DNA of 38,617 nucleotides from Deltaproteobacteria bacterium UBA5799 (lineage in GTDB: Bacteria > Desulfobacterota > GWC2-55-46), in assembly GCA_002418185.1 (NCBI GenBank), contig DIDN01000137.1, forward strand, positions 1-38,617, given 5' to 3'. Position numbers and translations under genes: made by a program. The notes under the pieces were generated by a model. The model ran no database searches and was not told where the DNA came from. It was given only the letters and a program-made list of their open reading frames with translations. Of the stretch, positions 14,301 to 23,077 are shown piece by piece (positions within the stretch are counted from its first letter, which is position 1; every line of letters begins with the position of its first letter).

Positions 14301-16349
14301 ATGTTTGCTGGCGGCAAAAAGGCGTTTTATGTGACCCTGTTCCTGACCACGACAGGCGTTCTGTTGCCGGCTGCCGGACTCTGCGACGACCCGCGCGACC
14401 CTTACATCTACCGGATCCTCTACGGGGGCGTACAGTTCGATTTCGGGAAGACCTATTCCGAATACGCGAACCGCGAACGCGAAATCGACACTTTCAGGCA
14501 GACGTACAGGCTTGACACCCTGGGCAACATATATTCGCGATACCTCTTGACCTACGATGCGGGGGTCCGGCTCGTAAACACGGACACCTCGTATTCAGAC
14601 CTGCCCGAACGCAACAGAAAGCACATAAACTATTACCTGAAGACAGCCATACTCCCCCGGTCGACGACCCCCATCGAACTCTCCGTGGACAGAACGACCC
14701 ACGAAACCTCCTACTCCGGCGTTGAAACCGAAAACATAAACACCAGGTACACGCTCAGGTGGAACCTGAAGGACAAGAAGCTGCCGAGGACCATGTTCAT
14801 GGTCTCTCATACGGATACCGAGGCCAACGGACTTAGCTCCGACTCGACGCTTTACAGGCTGGAGATGCAGAAGAAGCTCGGGCCGACCACCAACAACCTC
14901 TTTTTAAACCAAACGACCACGAGCGACTCGACCACTACCGGCTTAAACCTTATAAACCGTACCAGGCTCTCAAGGGACACGAACCTCCGGTTCGGCTATG
15001 CAAGGAACGATATCGACGACCTGGGCATAGACACCTCCACCCAGGGAGTCTCGATCAACCTGAATTCGAGGCCGGGCCTTGAGTTCAGGCAGGCTCACAA
15101 CTACAACTATTACACGAGCGAGACCGAAACGCAGGAATCCTACGGACAGTCGTATTACGGCAACGTGGGGTACAGGTTTTCCAGGAACCTCGACACGACG
15201 ATGAGCCTCTATACCAGCGAATCGGTCTCGGAGTCCGCGACAGCGACGCGCGAAAGCTCAAACATCCAATACGACGTCGGCGCCAACTATATCCTCAGCC
15301 CGAGCGTGTCGCTCGGCCAGACAGTCATGTACTTCTATGAGGAACTGGTCACGGGCAGGAACAGGGAACGGTTCCTGACGCAGACCTCCGTGAACTATGC
15401 CCGCGACCTGGGTTGGGCGGGCCTGTCGACCTCTTACGGCATCGGGTACAGGATGAACGCCCTCCAGGAGGTGCGCATAGATACGGACGTGGAGCTGAAC
15501 GGCGTAGACCAGAACGTGGCCGCAAGCCTGAGCAACATAAACCTTACGAGGTTCGCCGTCTTCAACGCCTCCGCAAACTACAATCATTTCGCCGACAGCA
15601 CCGGGACGCTCGCCAGCGGCTCGTCCTACACACTGGGCGCATCCAGCGGCGACTGGCTGAAATACGCGACGGTCTCGACCTCCTATTACTATTTGACGAA
15701 TTCGTCCGAGATAGTCCTCGACAACAGGGACGAGGAGCGCTTTGCCATAGACGCGACCTCCAGTTATTTCAAATACCTGGACCTTACGCTGTCTTACGAG
15801 AAATTCAAACACTCCCACGAGGACATTGACATCGAGAACAGGTCCGAGGAGCGGTTCAAGTTCGTCGCGTCCTCCACATATTTCAAGAACACCCGCCTGG
15901 ACTTCTCGTACGACTACTACGACATAGTAGACCCGGTCAACGGCTCGTCGAAGACGTCCAATACGAACTTCGGGGCCGGGCACCTGCTCACGCACAAGCG
16001 GGCGCTCATGGGAGGCGATCTGACCCTGCAGTTCGGGGCTTCGAGGAGGAAGAACGACTACCTCTTCGGGAGCGAAAAGGTGACCACCCTCAACTATTCC
16101 GCTGCGTACGTCAAGCGCTTCCGGGAGAACGCGAACTGGAGCGCCCTGGCGAGCAGGTCGAGCACGTGGCGCAACGGCGAGCTCACCCAGGTCACATCCA
16201 TCACGAACGCGGTCAGGACCCGGCTCAGGCTATGGCAGCTGCAATTCGAGCACAGGTACTCCATTTTCGAGGAAGAGATGCAGGACAGGACGGAAAACAC
16301 CTTCTTCGTGCGCATATCAAGGAACTTCGCCAGGATGCTGCCCTTTTAG
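14301..16349 (+). CDS. Large outer-membrane beta-barrel protein
   Basis: The 682-residue precursor has a signal peptide (cleavage near LLPAAG). The mature part is built of alternating strands rich in Tyr, Ser, Thr and Asn, with no helical domain, and ends in phenylalanine (ARMLPF), the usual C-terminal signal of BAM-inserted barrels. Size and composition resemble the porin-like partners of multihaem cytochromes (MtrB-like or PEP-CTERM-associated barrels), but there is no CxxC near the N terminus as in MtrB and I do not recognise a family signature. Repeat-like segments ('...DNRDEERFAIDATSSYFKYL' and '...ENRSEERFKFVASSTYFKNT') suggest strand-pair duplication. The TPR gene begins 6 bases after its stop. 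It may form the outer-membrane part of this locus. Confidence 0.8.
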   Translation: MFAGGKKAFYVTLFLTTTGVLLPAAGLCDDPRDPYIYRILYGGVQFDFGKTYSEYANREREIDTFRQTYRLDTLGNIYSRYLLTYDAGVRLVNTDTSYSDLPERNRKHINYYLKTAILPRSTTPIELSVDRTTHETSYSGVETENINTRYTLRWNLKDKKLPRTMFMVSHTDTEANGLSSDSTLYRLEMQKKLGPTTNNLFLNQTTTSDSTTTGLNLINRTRLSRDTNLRFGYARNDIDDLGIDTSTQGVSINLNSRPGLEFRQAHNYNYYTSETETQESYGQSYYGNVGYRFSRNLDTTMSLYTSESVSESATATRESSNIQYDVGANYILSPSVSLGQTVMYFYEELVTGRNRERFLTQTSVNYARDLGWAGLSTSYGIGYRMNALQEVRIDTDVELNGVDQNVAASLSNINLTRFAVFNASANYNHFADSTGTLASGSSYTLGASSGDWLKYATVSTSYYYLTNSSEIVLDNRDEERFAIDATSSYFKYLDLTLSYEKFKHSHEDIDIENRSEERFKFVASSTYFKNTRLDFSYDYYDIVDPVNGSSKTSNTNFGAGHLLTHKRALMGGDLTLQFGASRRKNDYLFGSEKVTTLNYSAAYVKRFRENANWSALASRSSTWRNGELTQVTSITNAVRTRLRLWQLQFEHRYSIFEEEMQDRTENTFFVRISRNFARMLPF

Positions 16350-16355
16350 CCGCCC

Positions 16356-17162
16356 ATGGACCGCGCACGCTCGATAACGGCCGCAGTCACCTCGTTGGTC
16401 CTGCTCGCGACGGCAGCAGCCCTCTCCATTTCAGCCTATTCAAGGAACTCCGTCTGGTCGGACCAGATATCGATGTGGAGCGACGTGGTTGAAAAGTCGC
16501 CCATGAAGGCCAGGGCGCACCTGAACTACGCTATCGTGCTCGCAAAGGACGGACAGCTCGACAAGGCGCTTGAAGAGAACCTGAAGGCGGTTGAGCTGAA
16601 CCCGGACCTGGCCAAGGCGCACTTCAATATAGGCGCCATTTACCACCTCCGGGGGCAGTCCGACGAAGCGGTTGAGAAATACCTCATCGCCCTCTCGCTG
16701 GACCCCCGCATCCCCCAGGCCCGGAACAACCTCGGGTACGCGTATTACGCGAAAGGCCTCCTTGAAGAGGCCATGAAAGAGTACAGGCTCGCAGTCGAGA
16801 TAAAGCCCACCAACGCCAATACATACATCAACATCGGGGATATACACGCGGACATGGGGCGGATGGAGGAGGCGCTTGCAGAGTACAGGAAGGCCCTCTT
16901 TTACGACCCCGGAAACCCGACGGCTCGCCTGAAGGCCGGAAGAGCTCTCCTTGCCCTTGGGATGCGCCTCGAGGCCGAATCAGCTCTCAGGGAGGCCGTA
17001 AAGCGGAGTCCCGGTTCAGCCGAGGCCCATTACGCGCTGGGAGTAGCGCTTACGGCATTGGGGAGGACCGATGAAGCGAGGATTGAATTCCTGACGGCGC
17101 TCCGGCTTGACCCGGGACACGAAAAAGCGAGGGAATCCCTCACTGCAGACCGCGCGCGTTAG
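16356..17162 (+). CDS. Membrane-anchored TPR-repeat protein
   Basis: The 268-residue protein has an N-terminal hydrophobic helix (about 8-26), either an anchor or an uncleaved signal. It is followed by about six tetratricopeptide repeats with the usual pattern, for example ARAHLNYAIVLAKDGQLDKALEENLKAVELNP and AKAHFNIGAIYHLRGQSDEAVEKY (shown only as the pattern of W/L-G-Y-A-P positions). TPRs bind partner proteins, and its place directly after the beta-barrel suggests a role in assembling that barrel or the cytochromes. No clear ribosome site is seen, so it depends on translation of the preceding gene. Its stop overlaps the stop of the converging minus-strand gene by 4 bases. Confidence 0.85.
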   Translation: MDRARSITAAVTSLVLLATAAALSISAYSRNSVWSDQISMWSDVVEKSPMKARAHLNYAIVLAKDGQLDKALEENLKAVELNPDLAKAHFNIGAIYHLRGQSDEAVEKYLIALSLDPRIPQARNNLGYAYYAKGLLEEAMKEYRLAVEIKPTNANTYINIGDIHADMGRMEEALAEYRKALFYDPGNPTARLKAGRALLALGMRLEAESALREAVKRSPGSAEAHYALGVALTALGRTDEARIEFLTALRLDPGHEKARESLTADRAR

Positions 17163-17950
17163 GGCCGGACCTTCTGGAGCGCGCTCGTCGCCTCGGACCT
17201 TACCTGCTCTAAAGGGGAGTCGGCGAAGGCCTGTATGAACCCCTCGAAACCCCTTGCCTTGTCCTTGAGCGCTGCGACCACCCTTAGTAGCCCTATTACC
17301 GAGGCGTGGTCCTCCCTGTCGCCCGCGTTAGTGAGCGCCTCGAATACCTTTTGCACGTCGGCAGCGCCAAGCTCTTCCGCCGAATACGCCAGCGCATCCG
17401 CGGCAACGTCAAGCCCTTCGGGGCTCCCGGAAACGAGGACGGAAAGGAGCGACTCCACCCCTTTCCTGCCGGATTCAACGAGGGCCTGTGCCGATGACAG
17501 CCTGTATTCCGGCTCGCAATCGCCGAGCACGTGCCGCCTTACTGCATCCAGGCCTTCAGGAAAGCCGTTTATCAACGCGGAAGCCGAGGCTTTCCTCACG
17601 TGAAGGCTGTGGTGGTTCAAATGCTCGGCAAGGATGTTCCTGGCCTCGAAGGACTTTATCCGGGCAAGCTCCTGGGCCGACATCATCGAGACCTCCTCGT
17701 CCCTGTTCACAAGCCCCGCGACCATAAGCTCGTAAAAGGCCTTGTTCCTGGCAAGCGCGACCATGTGCAATATGGTCTTGGGATAGACGCCCTGGGGTGG
17801 AGTATCTACGAGGAGCGAAAGCTCTTCGGCTGTCCCGGAAGGGTCCTCCTTTGCAAGGTGGTTGAGGAGCATGGCCCCCTCCTCCCTGGTCACGGTCCCT
17901 GCCACTACCTTGAGGAACATGTTGTTAAGCTTCTCTTTTAACGAGCTCAT
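17159..17950 (-). CDS. HEAT-repeat protein
   Basis: The 263-residue soluble protein has no signal peptide. It is made of short helix pairs with HEAT-like features such as SLHVRKASASALINGF, EYRLSSAQALVESG and PLEQVRSEATSALQKV. HEAT repeats form protein-binding surfaces; no enzyme motif is present. Three in-frame starts lie close together (TTG 17959, ATG 17956, ATG 17950). ATG 17950 is chosen because AAGGA lies 9 bases upstream. The ribosome site sits in CCAAGG, which can pair with CCTTGG (minus strand of 17993-17998), so translation may be modulated by leader structure. It faces the TPR gene tail to tail and is probably not part of the cytochrome operon. Confidence 0.7.
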   Translation of the reverse strand: MSSLKEKLNNMFLKVVAGTVTREEGAMLLNHLAKEDPSGTAEELSLLVDTPPQGVYPKTILHMVALARNKAFYELMVAGLVNRDEEVSMMSAQELARIKSFEARNILAEHLNHHSLHVRKASASALINGFPEGLDAVRRHVLGDCEPEYRLSSAQALVESGRKGVESLLSVLVSGSPEGLDVAADALAYSAEELGAADVQKVFEALTNAGDREDHASVIGLLRVVAALKDKARGFEGFIQAFADSPLEQVRSEATSALQKVRP

Positions 17951-18359
17951 CTGCATCAATCCTTGGTTGGATTAACCCCGGCGGTTATACCGCCAAGGCC
18001 GGGACTCTTGTCTCGCCGATGAGAAGAACGACTTCCGGATGGTTTATAACATAAAACGGGCCCGGGGAAAACAGGTTTTAACGCATTGCCTGCCAGTCCA
18101 GGCGCGGGGAAGCGGCGGACACCCTGGCGGCGCGGGACCCGGCCCCTGGTGCAAATTCATGCTAAACCACGGGATAAACCCGGTCAGTGACCGGGCTCAC
18201 GACTGGGTGTGACTTCCGCCCTTGATTTAATCTCCTTTTTACTGATAAGCTTAGGCGAATACCGTTATTCCCAGCCGGGCTCGAACCTGCGAACGCAGGT
18301 ATCGGGAACTGGTCGAACCCGCGTCTGAAAAGCCCGCGCTGAATCCAAGAGGACGTCAC
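17951..18359. other. Non-coding gap between divergent genes with several hairpins
   Basis: No gene or RNA gene is supported. Near the minus-strand gene are GGCGG/CCGCC (17980-17994) and the outer CCTTGG/CCAAGG pair. Further on are CCCGGTCA with TGACCGGG near 18180-18196, and CCTGCG/CGCAGG near 18288-18301 next to a TTCGA-type sequence that recalls a tRNA T-arm on the minus strand but has no matching acceptor or anticodon arm. TTGATT (18222-18227), 16 bases and GATAAG (18244-18249) is a possible weak promoter for the 18360 gene. Confidence 0.35.
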
Positions 18360-21056
18360 ATGAGCGGTTACAGCGGCGGCAGGCTTGAACTTCTGAGACT
18401 GCTCGCCTCGAGGAAAACAGACTTCTCCGGCGGCAGGCCGTGGACAATAGACCCCAGGGAACTGCGCTTCAAGCACGGCGAGGCCATAACGGAACTCAAG
18501 GTCCCGTACCACATGGGCGGCGACGACGAGGCCTGCATCGAGGAGGCCGTCCTGGGCCTGTTATCGAACCTCTGCAAGCGCTACGACTCGAAGATGGAGC
18601 GCGCGGAGGCCGCCTCCATGCTCCCGCATACAGGCTTGCTAAAGCCGAAGACCTACAGGACCGACCTCTTCATATCCGGCTCCCCCGAAAAAGAGACGGC
18701 CTCCCTGGCGCTCGCCGGAGTGCCGTATATCGACAGCTCCATACTCGCCGGCTGGATGGGCTCCGAAGGCCACGGCCGGAAATTCGCAAAATGGGTCTCG
18801 GGATATTTCGAGAAGATGCTCAGGGAAGAGGCCAGGTCAGGGGGGGCGGAACGGACCTCCTACATCGCGCTCCTGGCCCTGATAAACACCATCAGGAAAA
18901 AAAAGGACAAGGCCAAGGGGCTCAGGATAAAGGGCCTCCCCTATGAGAAAGCCGACCTCGCAACAGGTCTGGTCATGTTCCTGGCCCTCCGGGGGGCCCT
19001 CAATTCTCTGCTTGAGAGGCTCAGGGACTCCGGGGCGTCCTCTTTGACCGAGGATACAAGGTTGCTGCTCGCTTCGGCCCTGGTCCCCAGGTCGTTCCTC
19101 GCGATACCGGCCACTCTCGTCTCGTCCGCGCTCAACCCATACGGCATAAACGAAGAGACCTTCGGGGCCGTCTCCACCGTGGCGGCAGGCGTCGACGAGG
19201 GAGTTGACATTGAAAACGTGGTCAGGGCCACCATAAAGGCGGCCGGGAAGGACCCGGAAGTAAGCGAGGCAGTGCGCACCCAGGCGTACATAAACATCTT
19301 CCGGCGCGAATCTCTCGCCTTCCTCTCGGAGTTCGACCAGCCCTCCGAGGCGCAATCCGCGCTTTTCGAGATATACAACGAAGACAGGCTTATCAGGAAC
19401 TTCCTCTCGGACCAGAGGCAGGTCTCCGACCTCTGGTCCGGACTCGAAGATACCAGGAAAATATATGCGCTCGACCGGAATAGGAACGCGATTGTCCTTT
19501 CCTTCCAGAAGTTCCTCGAAGGCTTCAGGAAATCGAGGCTCGGAAACCTCCTTAAACGCGCAAGGATACCCGCGGAGGAGACCGCCAGGGTAATCGAGGG
19601 ATATTACGCCTGCGTCTTCGACGACCTCGTGGAGAGCTTCACCGGGCCGATGAGGAAATGCATCGCGGACAGGCGCGAGGAGTTCAAACCAGACCTGCTC
19701 GTCGAGGAGTACGGGAGGGGCCGCCTCTACCGCTTCTCGGTGGACGACAGGGCCGTCCTCAAGGGGCTCACAGTCGAGGAGGAGGGCCAGCTCTTCATAG
19801 ACATGAAGGACTTCTCGAGGAGGACGCTCAAGGTCAGGGAAATCGCCATGGCCGACTTCATGCGGGAGCACTTCTACAAGCCCATACTGGACGCGGCCAG
19901 CAAGTACGGCATGGGGAGCGGGGTGGGCGCGGACGAGCGCGGCATAAGGCTTACGAACCTCCCGGGGGACGCCGCGATCTTCTCGGGCGGCGTATCTTAT
20001 CTCGTAGCCCTGGCCAGGGACATCCAGCAGATAATACGCAAGTACAGGGAGGAGCTGCTGAAGAAGCTGCCTCCGAGGAGGGAGGAAGAGCTCCTTGAGG
20101 AGGTGCACAGGCGCTTCGCGGCAAGGAAGGACGAGCTCAAGCGGAAGAGGGCCGAGATAAACGCGGCGCTTGCGAGGAACGAGCCCGGGGTTGAGGAACG
20201 CCTCGCGTCCCTCGGCGAGGAGGAGCACCGGGTCGAGGGCACGTACAGGGAGGAGCTGGAAACCGCCATAAAAGGCGAGCTCGAGGCCGGGCTCTACATC
20301 GCCTACGGCGCAAAGGCCGAGACCCTTATAATAGAGACCAGGCAGGGGTTCTCGGAGCCGGTGAGCGTTTCCATAGGCGGCAAGATAAACGAGGCCTCCA
20401 GGGGCACGTTCAGGAACCCGCTCGTCAGGGCCAAGCTCGAGCGCTCGATCGAGAACGAAAGAATGAAACGCGGGAACAAGGGGCTCAAATACCCTTTCAA
20501 CGCCTACATCGACAGGGTCTGTTCCGTGAAACTCCCGCCAGAGCTCGACAACGCCTTCGAGAAACTGGCCTTTTCAAGAAAAGCGGCCAACTCGAAGGCC
20601 ATGGCGCAGGTCCTGGCGAACGAGTTCCTGAGCGACATAAACCGCATCGTCTCCGGAGAGCCGTTCTCGAACCTGAAGGTCATCTCGCCGACCGCGGACA
20701 TCTACAACAAGGGCGAGGTGCTGAGCTTCAACGCACTCGATGCGTACATGAGGGAGGGGAAGGGGTCGAAATGGTTCTTCAGGAGGACGGTCAGGCCCGA
20801 TGAGCTGCACTCCTCCATTAGAGACGAGTTCTTCTTCCCCTTCGAGCCTCTGGATTTCTGGTTCAGCCACGAGCTGGTGAAAGGCGCGGAACGGGTCGAA
20901 GCCTTCTGCTGGATAGGCGAGGTCATCTTCAAGGGCTTCGAGGAGGCGACGCCCATGCCGGTCTACGAGATAGTAAACCCTGACGGAGACTTCTTCAAGG
21001 CGCTCTTGAAACAGCACTTCAGAAAATGGCTCGACGAGGCGAGGAAGGGGGCTTGA
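18360..21056 (+). CDS. Large uncharacterised protein with class III nucleotidyl-cyclase-like core
   Basis: The 898-residue soluble protein has no signal or membrane segment. Residues 1-460 are helical and unrecognised. Residues 475-560 resemble a class III adenylate/guanylate cyclase core: LFIDMKDFS (478-486) fits the 'FxDxxGFT' metal-binding start with Asp481, and LPGDAAIFSGG (534-544) fits the second metal site with Asp537. Residues 560-640 form a charged coiled coil of KxxEELLKKLPPRREEELLEE type. The C-terminal 250 residues are again unrecognised. It may be a cyclase, a degenerate cyclase, or an unrelated protein sharing the fold; substrate-specifying residues cannot be placed. AGAGGA precedes the ATG. 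It is flanked by non-coupled genes, so it is probably monocistronic. Confidence 0.65.
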   Translation: MSGYSGGRLELLRLLASRKTDFSGGRPWTIDPRELRFKHGEAITELKVPYHMGGDDEACIEEAVLGLLSNLCKRYDSKMERAEAASMLPHTGLLKPKTYRTDLFISGSPEKETASLALAGVPYIDSSILAGWMGSEGHGRKFAKWVSGYFEKMLREEARSGGAERTSYIALLALINTIRKKKDKAKGLRIKGLPYEKADLATGLVMFLALRGALNSLLERLRDSGASSLTEDTRLLLASALVPRSFLAIPATLVSSALNPYGINEETFGAVSTVAAGVDEGVDIENVVRATIKAAGKDPEVSEAVRTQAYINIFRRESLAFLSEFDQPSEAQSALFEIYNEDRLIRNFLSDQRQVSDLWSGLEDTRKIYALDRNRNAIVLSFQKFLEGFRKSRLGNLLKRARIPAEETARVIEGYYACVFDDLVESFTGPMRKCIADRREEFKPDLLVEEYGRGRLYRFSVDDRAVLKGLTVEEEGQLFIDMKDFSRRTLKVREIAMADFMREHFYKPILDAASKYGMGSGVGADERGIRLTNLPGDAAIFSGGVSYLVALARDIQQIIRKYREELLKKLPPRREEELLEEVHRRFAARKDELKRKRAEINAALARNEPGVEERLASLGEEEHRVEGTYREELETAIKGELEAGLYIAYGAKAETLIIETRQGFSEPVSVSIGGKINEASRGTFRNPLVRAKLERSIENERMKRGNKGLKYPFNAYIDRVCSVKLPPELDNAFEKLAFSRKAANSKAMAQVLANEFLSDINRIVSGEPFSNLKVISPTADIYNKGEVLSFNALDAYMREGKGSKWFFRRTVRPDELHSSIRDEFFFPFEPLDFWFSHELVKGAERVEAFCWIGEVIFKGFEEATPMPVYEIVNPDGDFFKALLKQHFRKWLDEARKGA

Positions 21057-21077
21057 CCGAAGGGGCTTGGCCAGCCG

Positions 21078-21935
21078 CTATTTCCCGAGCGCCTCGTTCA
21101 TGCTTCCGGACCTGTAGCCCTGCAGGTCGAGGGTGACGTAAACAAAGCCTATCGATTTAAGCCCCTCGACCACCGTCCTCCTTGTGCCGTCGTCGAGGAA
21201 ACGCTTGAGGTCTTCTTCCTCCACCTCTATCCGCACGGTCTCGCCGTGGTAGCGCACCCTGAACTGCCTGAACCCGAGCGACCTTACCAGCTCCTCGCCG
21301 AGCGCGACTTTTTCAAGACGCTCCCCGGTTATTCTCGTCCCGTACGGGAAGCGGGAGGAGAGGCAGGCCTGGCTCGGCTTGTCCCAGGTCGGGAGCCCCA
21401 GTTCCCTGCTCAGGAACCTTATCTCCGCCTTTGTCAGTCCGGCCTCCTGAAGAGGGCTCCTCACGCCCAGCTCGGAAGCTGCGGTCCTCCCGGGCCTGTA
21501 ATCGCGCGCGTCGTCGGCGTTCGTCCCGTCCGCGATGCACTTGAACCCGAGGGACGCGGCCTCTTCCCTCGTAATGCTGAAGAGCTCGCTCTTGCAGTAA
21601 TAACAGCGTTTGTCGGTGTTCTCGGCGAAATTGGGGATATCGAGCTCGTTCGAGTCCACTATGATGTGCCTGGCCCCGACGAGCCCGGCAAGGGAGCGGG
21701 CCTCCTTTAGCTCGCCCTCGGGATAGGTTGGAGATACCGCGGTAATCGCCGCAGCCTTTTCCCCTATCGTATCGACGGCGGCCTTCAGGAGGAAGGTCGA
21801 ATCGACCCCGCCCGAGAAGGCCACGAGCACTGAATCCATGCCTATGAGTATGCCCTTGAGCTTCGCGAGCTTAAGTTGTGCCGATTCCCTCTGCTCGTCT
21901 CCCCACGGCTCTCCGGGGCCCGCAACGTTCAGCAT
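21078..21935 (-). CDS. larE: LarE-type ATP-dependent sulfur transferase
   Basis: The 285-residue protein is a PP-loop ATPase of the LarE family: SGGVDS at 41-46, the CYYCK motif at 111-115, GTNADDARDYRPGR (137-150) and the KPSQACLSSRFPYGTRIT block with Cys191. LarE adds sulfur to the nicotinate-derived precursor of the nickel-pincer cofactor of lactate racemase. Members with three cysteines (here 111, 114, 191) may carry an iron-sulfur cluster rather than sacrifice their own sulfur. No larA, larB or larC lies in the window. The ATG at 21935 overlaps the upstream gene's stop by 7 bases and has GAGG-type sequences before it, so the two genes are coupled. An upstream extension is possible but reads through the neighbour. 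Confidence 0.88.
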   Translation of the reverse strand: MLNVAGPGEPWGDEQRESAQLKLAKLKGILIGMDSVLVAFSGGVDSTFLLKAAVDTIGEKAAAITAVSPTYPEGELKEARSLAGLVGARHIIVDSNELDIPNFAENTDKRCYYCKSELFSITREEAASLGFKCIADGTNADDARDYRPGRTAASELGVRSPLQEAGLTKAEIRFLSRELGLPTWDKPSQACLSSRFPYGTRITGERLEKVALGEELVRSLGFRQFRVRYHGETVRIEVEEEDLKRFLDDGTRRTVVEGLKSIGFVYVTLDLQGYRSGSMNEALGK

Positions 21936-22939
21936 ACCCTCGTCTCCTCGACGACCGGCTCGGGGGCCGGGCCCTCCACCTCGAAATCCATGGACCATTC
22001 GCCCCGCGTTGCCTTTAGGCTCCTCTGCCCGCCTGCCTTGTCGAGCGCGTATTTGAGGATGAGGCTCCCGGCGAACCGGAGGGCGTCTTCCCCGCCCTCG
22101 CCCGAGAGGACGGCGACCGGCCCCGGGAACCCGCCCGGCTCAACGAGGGTATCGCCGTCCTGGAGCATCAGGCGGAGCCTCGTGTTATCGGCCTCGTTCC
22201 TTCCGACTATGACCTTCGATTTCTTGTACCTGAAGTGCCTGCCGGTCTTAAGGAGCTCTAAGTCCCTCTTGGTCACGTCCGCCTTGTTCCTGAGAAGGTC
22301 CCTTACCTTCTTCGAGAAAATCTTGTCTGTAAGGAGGCAGCCCCCTGAAGGGCACGGGTAGTCGTTTATGTCGAGGTCCTCGGCAAGGTCGATCTGCTTC
22401 CGCCTCGACCTGCCGAGTACGTCAAGGAGCCTATCCCTGTCGACCAGGCCCTCCTTCTCGGGTATCGTGGGCTCAAGCTGCTTGGCGCTAAGGGGCCTGA
22501 GTATCAGCCCTTCGAGCCCGCTCTCCCTCTCGATTATCCTCATGGCGTCCTTTCTCTGGCTCATGGGGCGCTGGCCGAGCACCTCCCCGGTTATGATGAA
22601 CGAGGCCCCTATCTCGCGCATGTACTCGGCGGCCCGCTTGAACATATAGACCCTGCAGTCCACGCAGGGGTTCATGCCCTTGCCGTAGCCGTGCCTGGGG
22701 TTACGGACTATTTCGATATAATCCATGCCCTTGGCGAGGACCTTTATGGGGATGCCGAACTCATCGGCGACCCTCCTTGCCTCGCTCTTGCAGCCGCCAC
22801 CCTTGCCGCCGTGGTTGCAGGTGCAGAAACCCGAGGTAAAATTTAGCGCGTGTACCTCTACGCCCTGGTCGAGCATAAGTTTGACGGCGAGCGTCGAGTC
22901 CAGGCCGCCCGAAAGCAGCGCTACTGCCTTTATAGCCAC
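21929..22939 (-). CDS. PP-loop tRNA-thiolation-like protein with NFACT-R (DUF814) C-terminal domain
   Basis: The 336-residue protein starts with a PP-loop, SGGLDS (10-15), and has cysteine clusters FCTCNH (38-43), Cys50, NPCVDCR (90-96) and CPSGGC (196-201). NPCVDC is the MnmA-type motif, and CPSGGCLLT may bind metal or carry sulfur. The C-terminal region, GRHFRYKKSKVIVGRNEADN (about 233-252), matches the NFACT-R RNA-binding module. Together this indicates a sulfur transferase acting on RNA, usually annotated as a thiouridylase or as a tRNA (5-methylaminomethyl-2-thiouridylate) enzyme. The start codon is GTG with AGGAG 8 bases upstream. The gene is the first of a two-gene operon with larE, driven by the promoter at 23049-23077. 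Confidence 0.8.
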   Translation of the reverse strand: MAIKAVALLSGGLDSTLAVKLMLDQGVEVHALNFTSGFCTCNHGGKGGGCKSEARRVADEFGIPIKVLAKGMDYIEIVRNPRHGYGKGMNPCVDCRVYMFKRAAEYMREIGASFIITGEVLGQRPMSQRKDAMRIIERESGLEGLILRPLSAKQLEPTIPEKEGLVDRDRLLDVLGRSRRKQIDLAEDLDINDYPCPSGGCLLTDKIFSKKVRDLLRNKADVTKRDLELLKTGRHFRYKKSKVIVGRNEADNTRLRLMLQDGDTLVEPGGFPGPVAVLSGEGGEDALRFAGSLILKYALDKAGGQRSLKATRGEWSMDFEVEGPAPEPVVEETRVC

Positions 22940-23048
22940 TTGGTGATCTCCTGATCTGGATTATTGGGGTCTTGGGTTGATACGGGGTCGCTAAAACTCT
23001 CCAAAGCCGTTCCGGAAACGATAAATCCTTGTATTTCCGTAAAATATA

Positions 23049-23077
23049 ATTATACTGAGATGGTGCAGGGAAATCAA
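23049..23077 (-). promoter_or_regulatory. Promoter for the thiolase-larE operon
   Basis: On the minus strand, TTGATT (23077-23072) and a full-consensus TATAAT (23054-23049) are 17 bases apart. The -10 box lies in the palindrome TATAATTATA (23045-23054), which also offers TATAAT on the plus strand, but no good plus-strand -35 is present. The box therefore overlaps the region where the plus-strand permease gene begins. Confidence 0.5.

Noticed and set aside
18270..18345. tRNA-like T-arm sequence on the minus strand
   Set aside because: Only a TTCGA loop and a short imperfect stem; no acceptor stem or anticodon arm can be built.
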